DNA from: Diprion similis
Lineage: Eukaryota; Arthropoda; Insecta; Hymenoptera; Diprionidae
Length of the DNA stretch: 64,000 bases
Direction of reading: 5' to 3'
NCBI RefSeq assembly: GCF_021155765.1
Contig: NC_060112.1
Location: 19,406,001 to 19,470,000, forward strand
Made by a program: the position numbers and the translations under genes. The notes below the pieces were generated by a model, which saw only the letters and a list, made by a program, of their open reading frames with translations, ran no database searches and was not told the origin of the DNA. Shown here piece by piece: positions 1 to 19,430 of the stretch. How positions within the stretch are numbered: the first letter of the stretch is position 1; the number at the start of each line of letters is the position of its first letter.

Positions 1-2244
1 AGCCTGCAGTGACTGAGCGAAAAAGATATTGCAAAAAGGAGTTTACACGGTTTACACTTGTTCTTAAGCCACGTGCTTTCCCTCGGCCAAGTATGCGCGG
101 AGCTTCTGGAATCAGAGAGATCCATGTATCTTGGCAAATTACAGCGCTCGTAAGACGTCAAACATCCTTTTCACCATGTCATTATACTTACATAAACGAA
201 AATCGATTGCTTTGCAGATTGATAAAATTTGACACATTCAAAAATTTCTGAGCATTTCATCTCGTATTTCACTAAACAATTCGTCACTACCTCTCTTTAA
301 TCGAAGACTAATTCTCCGAAAGAAGCACACGCATACGGTCCACCAAATATTGCAAAACGATATTCGCTTATGGTTAGATGGTGACGCAGGCGCAGTTGCT
401 CGAGTCGCATGAGCAAGAAAAAAAGAAACCAAATAAAATTGAAACGAGTTACAAGCAATTCTCTGAATACATGTAACATGATGTGCAAGAAAAGTATAAT
501 TTAAGAACATACCATACAGGCTGAAAGATTCTAAGAAATTTCGCCTGCTGTTACAGCCCGGATGGGATGAATTAAAGTATACAAGAATTATTGGCGAAAG
601 TAGAAAATGAGGATCAAAAAGGGCCGAATCGCCTCACGAACCAGATGAACTTGAACACAGTCGACGCGTCAAAGTTGCATCGAGTACGGCGATTAATTCC
701 ATATAGATCGCACTCCGTGTCCTTCACTGTACGCTGCAGGCAGCGGTAAGGAATTCACTCCGAATAGCCATACGCGACAAGCTTGCAAACCATGCACCTG
801 CACTTTTTACAGGATCTAGTTTACCCGTGATCGTCTATTGCCCGCGCTTCGAGACAAGTCACGTTTAGCATTACCCATACACGGTGTAACAAGAACCGTT
901 TACACTATGCCCGCGATGATCTATGCTGCGGAGCAATGAGATAATATAAATATAACAGAGATGAGTGAGGAAGAAATTTGTTGAAAAGAGATCATTTCCG
1001 TCATCTTGCGAGCGAAATGTCCGCAGAATTCGTAGGTCTGACGTAACGAGTTAACGAAATTGGGAAAATCAGGTCTGTAATTAATTTCTACCGTAGTAAG
1101 GATAATTTCATCGGACGACTGTGTAATAACATGTAAGTCCTACCGACTTGCAATCAGTGCGTTAACCCCGCGGCACCGCAAGGCGTGGCTTAAATGAGCC
1201 ACCGCTGACGATGAGATTGCAATTTCGGAGGAGATGAATACACGGCCAATCAAGAAGGTATATCATACACGCCCCGGTGCAAACCTGCCTGATTGATTAA
1301 ATTAACAGCATTACCGACCTGCAGCGGTAATATTATCTGAAACGATCGCGCGGAGATTCCGAGAAGTGAAAATTTCGCTACACGAGACTCTTTCTTTTTT
1401 TCCCTTCAAATGATACCCAAATTTCTTAGATATGAACGTCGTAAGTCCTGCATGTACTTACACGATATGCATCTTACCGTTGTAATCTTAATTACATTAG
1501 GATATGCATTTCTAAAGAATCTATACTTTGCAGTGTATGTATATTATATGTACAGTTAGTTGTAAATCAATCACTTGGCAAAAAAAATGTTTGCGCAGCA
1601 AACGGTTAGGCAGCGATATGGCGTGAGGAGGTTTCCTCACTCGAACTAGGTGACGACTGTGAAATTATAATTTTAAGCTGATTCTCGTATCGTTTATTAT
1701 AATTGATCGCCAAATTGTGCTATACAATTCATAGTATATACAAACAATATAATAATGTTCGCCATCCGTTTATTCGTAATAATTTACAATAATCCGCATA
1801 TATACGGTGGTGCAGAATTAATGTTACTAGTCGAATCAAAGATGACGGGAGAAAAAATAAGGTCGAGACAAGAGTAGAAATTCTTTCGCCGAGATGGTCC
1901 AGAATTGATAAACATGCCGAAATGATAAATAATATTGAAACTTACGTTGTCCGATCTGATGATGAAAAATTCGCATTATCACTCTGTGCGGTATGGAGAC
2001 TCAATAATCAGCCGTCCGCAAGTCATGTTGCGGTAATAATCGTCCAGTTTAAACATACAGAATCCCCCGATCATTGCAAGATGGTTGCAGATCAGCCGAT
2101 CATTCGTCATTGGCAATGGGCGGTACTTTGGGTATATACTTCTACATTGAACTGTATAAATAAAATCGAATACTTTTTTTCAAATTACAAGTCAAGAATA
2201 TTCTTCCAAGTGACGAATAAAGAATGCTGTTCAAGTTTGAACTC
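1..2244. other. AT-rich non-coding DNA, no gene recognised
   Basis: No open frame here has coding character, and no splice-consistent series of frames or RNA gene was seen. The stretch is AT-rich with short homopolymer runs. It is probably intergenic or intronic. Confidence 0.5.
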
Positions 2245-2497
2245 TTAATATTAATATTTAGAGGTGCCTCGTCGCGATTTTCTATTTCCCATCTGAATAA
2301 CATGGGAATTTTTTATTTTATTTTGTTACTTTGGAATTTTATAACTCATCAACGCTTTAATGTACTGATAAGACCGGAACGTATTTTTATTTGGAATTGA
2401 ACGCTCCACAGAAAAGGTTAGGAAAATTAACAAAAAATTTTTTCTTCAAATGGGAAATAAAAAATCGCGACGAGGCATCTCTAAATATTAATATTAT
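2245..2497. mobile_element. Small inverted-repeat element (MITE), about 250 bp
   Basis: Two arms of about 48 bp (2245-2292 and about 2450-2497) are near-perfect reverse complements. Each reads from an AT-rich end (TAATATTAATATTTAGAG) into GCCTCGTCGCGAT and then a TTTCCCAT motif. The roughly 155-bp centre has no coding capacity. Long arms, small size and no open frame fit a non-autonomous DNA transposon. The superfamily is not assigned, because the AT-rich palindromic ends hide any target-site duplication. Confidence 0.6.
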
Positions 2498-5352
2498 AAC
2501 TTGAAACTTCGGCAGCATTTTTTTTTCTCCTCATTTGGGACAATATTTTCAACTTGAAATTTGCAGAAGAAGAAAAAAAATAGTAGATTTTTGTTTTTTA
2601 CGCAATCTATTATACATACTTCCATAACATTTATAAACAGGGTGTGCAGAAAACATTCCGACACAAGTTTTCCGTTCGCACCGTCACAACCCACGCAATT
2701 TTCATCACTAAACCAAAACGAGCAATAACTGTGTTTGCCTCACCATGTTGCTGCTGCTGCACAACCAGGACAGCAGAGCCCCCGGATCACCGTGCATTTA
2801 TCTATTTATCGTATTAGCGAGAATGATGATCGCTTCCTGGGTGACACTCTTTGCTCATGGGAGAGAGGATCGATTCTAGAAAAATAATCTCTGCGACAGA
2901 TCAGTACAGAGATTCGTCCAAATATATTCTACACGCAATATTCCCATCTACAAAAAAACGCTATATATTTTACATTACACCTGTATTACATATACGAGTA
3001 CGTAGTGAAAGTTTTTTCTTTTTTTTTTTTTTTTTCTTTTTTTCTTGTAAAATCGCAAGGTGTGTCGATTGACGCTTTTGTATTGTAAAAAATATTCCGT
3101 ACAAGAATATGCAATTCTATATTGTAACTTTGAGTTACTGTAAAATAAAGGGGTTCTCCGATAATAAATCAAGTGCAGCGAAACACAGAAAATACAGAGC
3201 AAATTCGTATATTCAAGATAATACGTGCTCTCAAGTTAACGTCTGAAGAAAGACTGTTTTTACAATAATAATAGTTGGCACAGCAGCCGGGTAATTCGTC
3301 TATTCGTAACATGCATTTATGGTAAAGAGCTAACACTTCCTTGCTTAAATATACAAGGTGAGAAGGTGTTTTCGTTACAGTATGTATTACAGAGTGGCGA
3401 AACACGAGATTCACATTCTGTATGCGGAGAATTTTAACTCTAAGAATGATATTTCTGGATGAAAAGCTTTCTACAATATTTTCAGCGAGATCTTCACTCT
3501 ATTTCTGGTACGTATTCTATACTCCCTCCACTCATTTACCCCTCACTCTGCTCCCTCGACTCGCTTAACCTACATTAGCAACGTAAACAGCAAGCTTAAG
3601 ATGCGCAAATTTTTGGGCAATCATAAAATTCACCACCTAAATCAAATTATAAATATAAGTTACACAATCTGAAAATTAACAAAACTCTTTGACCCGTCGA
3701 CAAGAGTCTTGCGGACTCTCATCGTGTCGATTACACATTAAACCTAAGCTGCTGCAGGTGTAAAGTTTATATACCTACACAGAAGTTGTTGTACATGTGA
3801 GCGTGATAGGCATCCGAACAAATTAGGAATAAGTCTCTAATTAACGTGGCGGCTCCGTATCCGGAGACTAATTTATTTCAAATTAAAGCGAACCCCGCGG
3901 TATATTCCCGTAAAAATCTCGACGAATATTATAAGCTATACGCTCGCTCAACGCAGCTGTATTTAGTAAACTAACTAACTACATTAACCAAATTAACTGA
4001 ATTAACACGTTAGCGGCCGGCAGCCGTTAGTTATAGTTTTATCACGATCTTAAGAACAGCGGATCCAGGATTCAATTTTATTTAACAGCCGGCGCCGAAT
4101 CATTTATTCTTTTTCGTCTCGAACGGTTGTTATATATATATTAAACTCAACCCACGGTACAATAATATATCCAATAATAAAGTAAAACAAAAATAGATAT
4201 GCATATGAAACTTTGTCCTCAGCCTTGACATGCGGTTTGAATTGAGGGCGTGAAAACAGTGCGAGAAAATCAGAGATATTTTTGGGTCAAATCAACCATA
4301 AAATAGGGTTAAGGACGGCGTCGCGATCTCGGTGTAACTGTCGCGTCAACATATACGCGTTACGAAACTTTATTTTCCTTATAATTTAATATAATTTCAA
4401 CCAACAATTTACAAATATTATTGGCAAAATCGCCAACTCATGCAAATGTGCGAAAACTTCTGAAAATAAGCAATCTACCAGAGGAGCTGGAAGAACAGCG
4501 CTGCAGCGGAAGACAAGTGAATCGACTTCGATCGTAATCGGTAGATAAATTTTTGTACGGCTTCATAATGGCACTATTAAAAGTAACATTGCAAAATAAG
4601 AACTTTATTATAAATTATTATCTCTTTCCTCAGGTGCGGCGGGTTTTAATTGCCTCGACATTACAACACCGAGGCTCGATGTGTCGACCGATTAATTGAT
4701 TGTGAGATTTGTCGTCGTCGAGCTCGCTCTGCTGTGATTAAGAGTAATTATTTATAATGACAATTTCACCTTATAGTCTCGTGAAAGGTTACCACCGCCT
4801 GCAATAATTCATTCACTACGTATATTATATATAAGATTGAATACCAACAGGCTGCTCAATACGATTTCAAATTTCGTCAAAATTTTCATATTTACAAAAT
4901 TGTGTAAAATGACGTCGTCAGAACGAAGAAGAAATTAAAAACCGAGCGATGAATACGGTGAACGTACTGCACCTGTTCCTAAAATAGTTTTCAAAACATT
5001 CCTACCAAAATAAAAACGAATTACATTAAATAATGTAAAATTCGACAATGAACAAGACGTGAAAGTTTACGACAAATTTTCAACCAAAGAACTTGTAATG
5101 ATGTAAAAATTTTACGACCACCCTGATTTCGGGCGGTGAATGTTGAATAAAATTAAGGAAACACGACGTTCTTCGCTCCGTCATTCAATGCGCTCTATAA
5201 TAATTCCACATTTCTCAAGTCTTTCTTCTCGTCAACCGCAGACTAAAGTTACGAACGAATCCCAACTAGACACGACCATAGTCTTAAGTCGTTACACGCA
5301 CGCGCATACAAACCATGGTTTCCCCGACTAACGCTACTTACAAGGAACATCA
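2498..5352. other. Non-coding DNA, no gene recognised
   Basis: AT-rich sequence with a long T run near 3015-3045 and no convincing exon. Short open frames on both strands are what chance would give. Confidence 0.45.
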
Positions 5353-5735
5353 GTTTGGTGTTCCGTCGAATGTCCCCCTCTGACTTCGTGAGACTCATGT
5401 ATGTTGTAGAACATCGAAAACTAAAAGACACGTGTTTTCTTTTGTTTACGGAAAAATGGTTTAAAGGGTTGAAAACGACCCCCAAATATGGGTACTCAAC
5501 GGTGTGATTTCTTGACGCGCTTCATGTATTTGAATGAAACCAACACTGAAATGTTTTTTTTAATAAGTAGGAAAACTTTAAGAAATCACACCCAGTTGGC
5601 TGCCTACCTTTGGAGGTCGTTTTCACCCATCTAAACCGTTTTTTCGGAGATAAAAAAAATACTTGTCTCTTAGTTTTCAATGTTTTAAAACATACATGAG
5701 TCTCAATGAAATCAGAGGGGGACACCAAATTTGGA
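5353..5735. repeat. Imperfect foldback element, about 380 bp
   Basis: The left arm (about 5353-5520) and right arm (about 5578-5735) are diverged inverted copies of each other. Shared blocks include GTCCCCCTCTGA, GAGACTCATGTATGTT, GAAAACTAA, GGTGAAAACGACC-like and GTGTGATTTCTT, in the same order. The loop is about 55 bp. It is a foldback or MITE-like repeat, old enough for the arms to have diverged visibly. Confidence 0.6.
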
Positions 5736-6351
5736 TTGTGACTCCACCCTTGGATTGACCCGAGGGTCGAGAACGCATCAGAGATATTGCATAGATATAA
5801 TACGTGCTATTTTGAGGAAGACATTATCGCCGAAGCAAGGCCTTCACGTGCTGTCGCGAATTCAGAGCTTGTTCCTGTAATCCGAAGGCGATCCCTTACA
5901 GTTTTCACAAGCCTTCGAAATAGTCAAAGATAATCCAGAGACGGTGCGCAGAAGCTTCTTCAGGGGTGTAATATGATAGGAATACATCAGATGAAAAACT
6001 CACTCATCTTTCATCTCCATTCGAAACTTTTTCTCCTCTTAGGTATCAAGATTCTGCAACCATTAGCCAGCTGTCAAAGTGATCATCGATCCTGCAAACG
6101 AGATCCCCCGTATCTTCTACCAATTGGCAAAGTTACCATTGGATGGAACGGTTTCTCGATATAGAGGTCCTATAAGTCGATCCGACGCGTCGCGGTGTTG
6201 GTGAAAAATCACATTAATTAATTAACTCAAAAGTACTCTTTTGGCGGATCGACGTGACTAGGAACGCATGAGGAGACTCGGAGCTACATGTTCTGCTCCG
6301 TTGATCGGCAGAGCTCAGCTAGAGATCCCGCCTTGCGGGATAAAAAGAATC
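5736..6351. other. Non-coding DNA, no gene recognised
   Basis: Nothing supported was seen. The stretch precedes a purine-rich tract and a GC-rich open frame. Confidence 0.4.
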
Positions 6352-6434
6352 CCGTGAAAGAGAAAGAGAGAGACAGAGAGAGAGAGGGAGAGAGAGAGAG
6401 TGAAGGAGGGAGGGAGAAAGAGAGAGTGAGAGAG
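6352..6434 (+). repeat. GA-rich purine tract
   Basis: The tract is almost only A and G, with long (GA)n runs broken by GGGA units. It lies directly upstream of a GC-rich open frame. In insects GA tracts of this kind are often GAGA-factor binding regions at promoters. That role here is inference. Confidence 0.7.
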
Positions 6435-6435
6435 A

Positions 6436-6763
6436 ATGGCGAAAAGAGAGACGGCTGAGAGACCTCGGCACCGTTGCTCCTTCATGCTCGCCTGGTACGA
6501 ATGTAGAGTAGGAGAGACACGCGACGTCGTCCGACGCCAGCCGACGTCCGGCAAGGCGCGTGCGTCGATGTCGTCACGAAACGACGACGCCTACGGAGGA
6601 GGCACTTCCTACCGGAGTAGGAACCGTGGAAACGGAGAACCGCTGCGGCGCAGCACCTCGGTTTCCGATTCCGAGCATCATCGGCTGGCTGCAGGCAACT
6701 TTTTCCAAGCCTCGACCACGACTGGAGAAAAGTCCGAGTCGGAGGATCGTGACGTCGATATCG
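6436..6763 (+). CDS. Possible first coding exon of an unrecognised gene
   Basis: The open frame starts at ATG 6436 and has a second in-frame ATG at 6568. The downstream part (6568-6763, 65 codons plus one base) begins MSSRNDD and is rich in Ser, Arg and Gly, including RRSTSVSDSE, then an acidic KSESEDRDVDIG stretch. This looks like the disordered N-terminus of a signalling or neuronal protein. It ends at a consensus donor, G|GTAAGC, at 6764. It is more GC-rich than its surroundings and is preceded by a GA tract. I do not recognise the product and found no following exon. If real, the gene continues on the + strand through a very long intron. It could also be chance coding in a GC-rich promoter region. 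Confidence 0.3.
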
Positions 6764-7236
6764 GTAAGCGTTTGTTGTTCGGAACGTAACCGAGAGGCAG
6801 TCACAGTCGACTCATTATTAGGCACAAATTTGGGCAAAGCAACGCTTCGGATCCGCACGATTATCCGACGACAACCTGGAAATGTTAAAAAAAAAAAGTT
6901 CAAAATTTCGGAATCCCAAAGCCGAGACGAGAGGCGGCATGTTTCGTGGACGCGTTTGCTACCATTCCGCTGCACGGGAGCCGTCAACGAGTGATCAGAT
7001 TAGCCTGTATAACGTGTATTGTATGCTAATCAACCATCGTCGCGTGTGATCCAGCTTACGCGTCACGCCTGTCTGTCACTCGGTGGTTCTCAACGCGTAT
7101 CGTATAGCCTCGCCTCGCCTTGGATCAGCCCAATGCCGCCCACCCGAGTCTCGTTTCCGCAAGCAGATCTCGCTCTCGCGTTCTCTTCAGTCAGAAGTAT
7201 TAAACGTGTAGATCCTCCTGCAGGAATCGTGCGTAA

Positions 7237-7264
7237 TGTATGTATGTATGTATGTATGTATGTA
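7237..7264. repeat. (TGTA)7 microsatellite
   Basis: Seven perfect TGTA units, followed by TAAC. Confidence 0.9.
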
Positions 7265-9745
7265 ACTATGCGTGTAAGCCCAGCTGACAACGAAACGATC
7301 CGTCACGCAGCTAAAAACACTTGCTGTAGAAGTCGAATCTGGTTAATCGTTGCCTGATCTTTTGTGCTACCTTATTTTTTCCTCCATTTCTCCCACCATC
7401 TACATTGCGCATATTAAATCAGCTCCTAATAACCAACACGAAAAATTATTGTTATGCTGTGCGCGACTAGTGGCATATATAATACTCGTAGCATATGATG
7501 CATATTAAGTGCATGAAATAATCATGTACGCGCCGTTAAAAATCGTTCAAGGCAAGCGATAAGCAATCTGTACACATGGTACAAGAGCAGTAGGTATACA
7601 CACAGTTATTCAAGTTCGTTGTACATTGTAGTATTCTACAAAACAGTTTAGAATTCGCTCTGAAATATATATATAAATATATTATGTAATATAATATAAT
7701 ATATAGGCTGCCGTAAACATCGCGGACAACCGCGTGATGAAGATTTTTTGATTTTTTTTTATTCACTGGAAAGAGCATATAAATTTACTCAACTTTAGCA
7801 TGTAACGTAACTTGATTATTCACTTTGAAACTGTGATATACTGTACATGCAAAATGTTTTTGACGTTTCGAAACAAAGATTTTAACGGAAACAAGAAAAA
7901 ACTAAAAAATTTCGTTGCCACTGTACAAAACTTCGCGAACCTTGTCAAGCATGTATCAAAAATACTAAATACTAGGTGGAACGTTTGACACGAGAATAAC
8001 GACGCCAGTTCTGAGGAGTGAAAGTACATATATGTATATGTACACAGATATTACAAATGCACATAGACGCGCATATGGGAGTATTCGAAGCGTGCATAAT
8101 TCAGATCGCTATCGCGTCGTCGCGATTACACATTATTATACTATACGAACCGTTGGTTAAAACGCAAGTATTTACGCGGCGTCGGTGTACCGATTTATCC
8201 GATCCTAGCCATGCAGGTTATACACACCCAGTACAGTTACTAATTGACGCGATGTAAATGAGGTGATGTGAAGAAGTAAAGACGAGAAAAAAAATCAACA
8301 AACAATCTACACGCACAGCTAGTTTCTGACTAATCTTTCATTGTTTTACACATAATTACATATCCATGGCACGGGTATTAAAATTAAGCGATAATTAAAT
8401 ACCGTATATAATCGCATGTCTTGGAAATTTTGACCATTTATGCACATACATTAAATAACATAGTAATAAATATGTATAGACGGAATGAAATATTTATAAA
8501 ATTGTACAAACGGATTCGTGGATTGTTTTTGACAGATTGGCAATGTTATTTTCCCCTTCAATAAATTACACGTCAAATTCGTCAACGAACGGTTTCGTGA
8601 AACCGTCTAGCCGGTATCATTGCACTGGCGCCAATAGATTTCGAGATTAGAAATGAAATGAAACGAAACGTTACGTGCGTATCGCTCCTGTCTCATACGT
8701 CAGCGTCGGCCGTGTCCGTATTTGAAAAAATATAACATTCCGCGTTTGTGCAATTTACTATATATCATGTATATTTGTGCAAAATGTAGCGCATGAGAAA
8801 GAGAAAGAGAGAGAAAGAATAAAGTGGGTCTGACCGCAAGATGAGAACCACGTTTGTCCGATAACAGAACTAGCTTCGCCGTATAGAATATTTAGCCGAA
8901 TGAAACCCTCTGGCGATCAGAGATAAAATCTCTAGTCGTCGATCGTAGGTAGGTATGATATACGTTATAGAGAGGAGAGTTAGTTCCGTACGCATGAAGC
9001 ATTGCCGAAGGTTCGTTGAAACGGAGAAAAAGAAGGCGAACACTTTCGATGATCACCTGTCACGTCAACGCCCGACAAAACCTGCAGCTGTAACGTCGCA
9101 GCGAGTCAACGATTATACACATATTTTTATAATAGTGTGGTCGTTAAACGGTTTTCTTTTTATTTCTTTCTTTTTTCTTCAATTTCTATTTTGGATGGTC
9201 GTAGATCGGCTTTGAACATAAAAAAAACCAACAAATCTCTAATTTTTCCAAATTTTTATTTCAAGCTCTGGTTCTCCCAGCTGATCTTTTTTTGCTGCAC
9301 GTAATCGGTAATTCTTGAGCACCAGTATGGAATTTCCCACACATCTTCCTATACAATCGAAAACAACGACGTTTCGGAATTCAAAGATTAAAAAAATTAT
9401 AAAATACGATGTTATATATAGCTTGAATACCTACGTACGTATCTGCACGCAGCACAATCTAGAAGGATAGGCGTGAGAATAATCGATTTCCTTCGTTTTC
9501 AGTTTCATTTATCAATATCTCTTTTTCTGAATGTTTAGCCATGCTGAACGTTCTTCTTTCGTTTTGAAGAAGACTGCAGGAAAAATGATAAATAAAGAGT
9601 CTAAATAATCGCAAATGAAAAAAATGTAGCGATTCTCATTTCCGATTGATTTTTCAAGTAATTTACTGCGCTGCCGACATCCGCAATTGCTCGAGTTGAT
9701 TGTAGCGTCGCGTGGGCGGATCGATAGTCCGGTAAAGCCTGTATA

Positions 9746-9765
9746 ACACACACACACACACACAC
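9746..9765. repeat. (CA)10 microsatellite
   Basis: Ten CA units. A short (GGTATA)n tract and (TA)n runs follow between 9850 and 9930. Confidence 0.85.
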
Positions 9766-10524
9766 GTTCTGTACACATACGTAGATTACGTTACACGTAT
9801 TGTACGTACGTGTTATATAATTCATACGATAACGCAGGTTCACGCGTGGATATAGGTATAGGTATAGGTATATATATATATATAATAGATAGGACTTGAT
9901 GTATAGTATATCTATATATATATATATACTTGCGTGTCCGCACATGCGCTTCTAAATACGTAATATATACAAGACTTCCCTTCGATTAGAAGTTGATGCA
10001 CGATGACAGCTCGCAGGGCAATAGTAATATAAGTACAATACGCGAATAGAGTTTCACGTTGCTGTATGTAGACCCAATACCAAGTACAGACAATGCGAAG
10101 GGTCCAAGGTAAGAAAGGACTTTGGTTCGCTCTGACTGATTTCAAGGAAAATGAAAGTTTCTTGGACTGATGCTGTTTTTCCCATTCAAAAATAGTGTTT
10201 TCAAAAAGTGGATCCCCTCTAATTCCGCAACAATCGTATCGTTGTATAAAAGTTTTGTGTAAAAGAAGAGAAAGAAAAAATTAACTAAAGTGGTTTTCCC
10301 ATTGACCCTTCGTGTTTGTTAGATGTACGCTCAGGACGCAACGCGTGATCCAAGTGAGCTTTAACCCTTGGAGTCATAGTGGTAAGTATTCTTACCAACT
10401 ACTTTATATATCCATTTTTTTGTATATTTAGAGAACGTTTGAACATATTTCTTTGCGGCTTTATGCTATTTCTGATAGTATACTGATAGGTTTTCAGTAC
10501 TCGAGAGTAATTATTTAAATTATA

Positions 10525-10830
10525 AATTCTTGGGGTCGCTGATTACGAATTTAAAATCGGATTTTAAAAATACAAAATGGCGGAGTAAAATTTTAAATTC
10601 AATCGACCCCGGTAAAAAAACTCCATCTAAGGGTTTCTCGAGTCGCTGATTACGAATCTGAAATCAGATTCTGAAAATTCAGTACGGCGAATCAAATCAG
10701 CGACCCCGAAAACCCTTGCATAGAGTTTTTTCACCGTATTCGATGAAATTTGAATTTTTCATCCACCATATTAGATCCACCATCTTAAATTTTCAAAATC
10801 TGATTTCAGATTCGTAATCGACCCAAAAAA
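10525..10830. repeat. Dispersed repeat cluster with GTCGCTGATTACGAAT units
   Basis: A unit of about 35 bp reading GTCGCTGATTACGAAT, then (A)AATC(A/G)GATTTT-like sequence, occurs directly near 10535 and 10632. It occurs in inverted form near 10695-10710 and 10795-10825, interleaved with ACAAAATGGCGG-like words. Related words recur near 14075 and 38080-38130, so this is a dispersed family and not a local coincidence. Confidence 0.6.
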
Positions 10831-10974
10831 AACCATAGAATACTATCTTGTTATAAAAGTTGACTCAGCACAATAAAATCTGACTCAAAGGGTCAAGTTA
10901 AACGCCGCTGCTGCAGTGCGGTGCAATCGTCGGCACTGCAACGAGTGTGTTCAAACCTAGGATAGACGAAGCAG

Positions 10975-11014
<40 letters not shown>
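10975..11014. repeat. (CTAA)10 microsatellite
   Basis: Ten perfect tandem CTAA units. Confidence 0.9.
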
Positions 11015-17643
<6,629 letters not shown>

Positions 17644-17859
17644 GTTGAAGTTAGTAAGGTTACCGTAACCGTGTAACGATTAATATTTAGGAAAAATCGT
17701 TACTTCGCACCTTCAGGAATATCTGAAATTTCGTAAACTATGGTAAATAAAATATACTTTCATATTTTTCAAAGTCAACTCGTCGAAAGTCATTCTAAAA
17801 TTGCGTAATGATAATTTTTTTCCCTGATATATCCTCATGTTAACATGACTAACTTCAGC
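17644..17859. mobile_element. MITE family copy 1, about 216 bp
   Basis: The ends are inverted: GTTGAAGTTAGTAAGGTTA at the left, against the reverse complement of TAACATGACTAACTTCAGC at the right. The interior begins with CGTAAC and AACGATT words shared with two further copies at 18.9 and 20.2 kb. There is no coding capacity. It is the most diverged of the three copies. Confidence 0.5.
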
Positions 17860-18399
17860 CTTATCACTTGTTCGAATGAAAGTTGTTAAGTTGATGGTTT
17901 CCAGGCTGCATAGTAAATTTTTATTTGTAGTTTCGACCGAGTCTCGACTCTGATATACTTGGCGCAAGATTTTTCCACCTCAGTTACTTTTTGGGCATAA
18001 GGCCGAACAATAAGCATACATACACACGACAAACGAGCTCTGCAGAAAAAGAGAATGAGTGAGAGAGAAAGAGAGTGTGTTCTGTAAGAATCTTATAAAA
18101 TCTGTACACAAAAGATAAGAAAAGATGGATTAGGAAACGTTGAAAAAGTGAGAACAAACAATGTCAGAAAGAGAAGAATAAAAAAAAAAATAAAAATAAA
18201 AAATTGCAAAAATCTTTCCCGCACAACAATAGCTTGTTATCTGCCTAACATAATGTGTTACGTACACACATACATATACATGCATATTATACAAACACAT
18301 AAGTAGACAATTTTTGTAAAAGCTGCATCGGGTACGTATTGTACGAGTAGGTATATATATATATATATACATACACTGTACAAGATGTACGTGTATAGG

Positions 18400-18630
18400 T
18401 GGGTGGGTGGGATCGGGAGGAGGGACGAAACGAAGCTGCCGGTGTTGGTCGGGCAAAAGTCAATATTAGCAGCGGCGTCGTCGTCTAGCGACGGGCGAAC
18501 ATCGAGGCAGGTGCGGCGGCGGCATCGAGAGCTGATTGTGAGTGAGAACGGCCGCCGACGCCGTCGGAAAACTCAGTCAGCCGAAGCCGGGGCGATATCG
18601 ACGCTATCGGGGGGACGGCAATGCGGGTAG
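18400..18630 (+). other. GC-rich patch, possible promoter or first exon
   Basis: This segment is clearly richer in G, C and CpG than its surroundings and is open on the + strand to a TAG at about 18630. The predicted peptide is Arg/Ser-rich with no recognised motif. An initiator-like TCAGTC lies near 18573. It could be a CpG-rich promoter or 5' UTR exon; this is not established. Confidence 0.2.
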
Positions 18631-18663
18631 GCAGCCTTTGTCCGTAAATATGCCATCGATTCT

Positions 18664-18676
18664 GGGGGGGGGGGGG
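18664..18676. repeat. Poly(G)13 tract
   Basis: Thirteen consecutive G. Confidence 0.9.
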
Positions 18677-18771
18677 ACGACCGGAGTGGCCGAATGATCG
18701 ATGTGGAAGGAGTGAAAATGTCGAATTTTCAAAGATGCGAGAATAATCTAATTCGTAGAAATATTGAAATA

Positions 18772-18791
18772 GAGAGAGAGAGAGAGAGAGA
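18772..18791. repeat. (GA)n microsatellite
   Basis: About ten GA units. Confidence 0.85.
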
Positions 18792-18886
18792 AATCCAAGT
18801 ACAGAAAATTGAATACATATATACAGAAAGTAGATGGATAGAAAGACAAAATACAGGAAGATTAAAATGTAGAACGAATTCACCGT

Positions 18887-19104
18887 GTTGAAGTTATTAG
18901 TAACGATTCGTACTGAGGAAAAATTGTTATTTCGCGATTTTCGAATTGTTTTGATATTCGGTAAACCGTAGTAATAAAACGAAATAATATTCTCATACTT
19001 CGAAATCTTAGTTCATTAAAAATCATTGTAGGACTAGAAAAATATAGTGATTTTTTCCAAATAATGTTTCGCTACGATAACGTTACTATTTAACTAACTT
19101 CAAC
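18887..19104. mobile_element. MITE family copy 2, about 218 bp
   Basis: It begins GTTGAAGTTATTAGTAACGATTCGTACTGAG-like and ends with CGATAACGTTACTA then TAACTAACTTCAAC, the reverse complement of its start. The internal words AACGATTC, ACTGAG, TTATTTCGC, GTAATAAAAC and ATAGTGAT are shared in order with the 20.2 kb copy. It is a non-autonomous element with no open frame. Confidence 0.6.
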
Positions 19105-19406
19105 CTCGTGACGAATTCTGAGGATTCAACATTTTGGAATTATATATTCTGATCTTTCTATATTTCTTCACATCTCCGTACTATCCGACTTTCATAATTT
19201 TCTTAAAATTCTATAGTTCAATTGTATTATTGTCGCTTCGCTGTAAAAAAAATTCTCGATATCGTGAACCTTTCTACTTTCCGATCTTTCTGTACCCCTT
19301 TACCCCAGCGGTGGCTGCACCACACAGCGAGACGAACGCACGCCCGCGTTTGCCTGCTCTGTTATATATATATACGGATGCATAGTGCATACATGCCTCG
19401 TGCAGT

Positions 19407-19430
19407 GATGCAGCGATGCAGCGATGCAGC
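19407..19430. repeat. (GATGCAGC)3 minisatellite
   Basis: Three perfect 8-bp units with a partial unit on the left. Confidence 0.85.

Larger units (their letters stand above)
6764..10500. other. Non-coding DNA with microsatellites, no gene recognised
   Basis: The short frames here are AT-rich or built from simple repeats, for example the TA-rich stretches near 7670-7710 and 9850-9930. No splice-consistent exon pair was found. It could be intron if the open frame at 6.4-6.8 kb is a real first exon. Confidence 0.4.

Noticed and set aside
1130..1200. tRNA-like words (GCGTTAACCCCGCGG)
   Set aside because: No cloverleaf could be built: there is no matching acceptor stem and no TTCGA loop at the right spacing.
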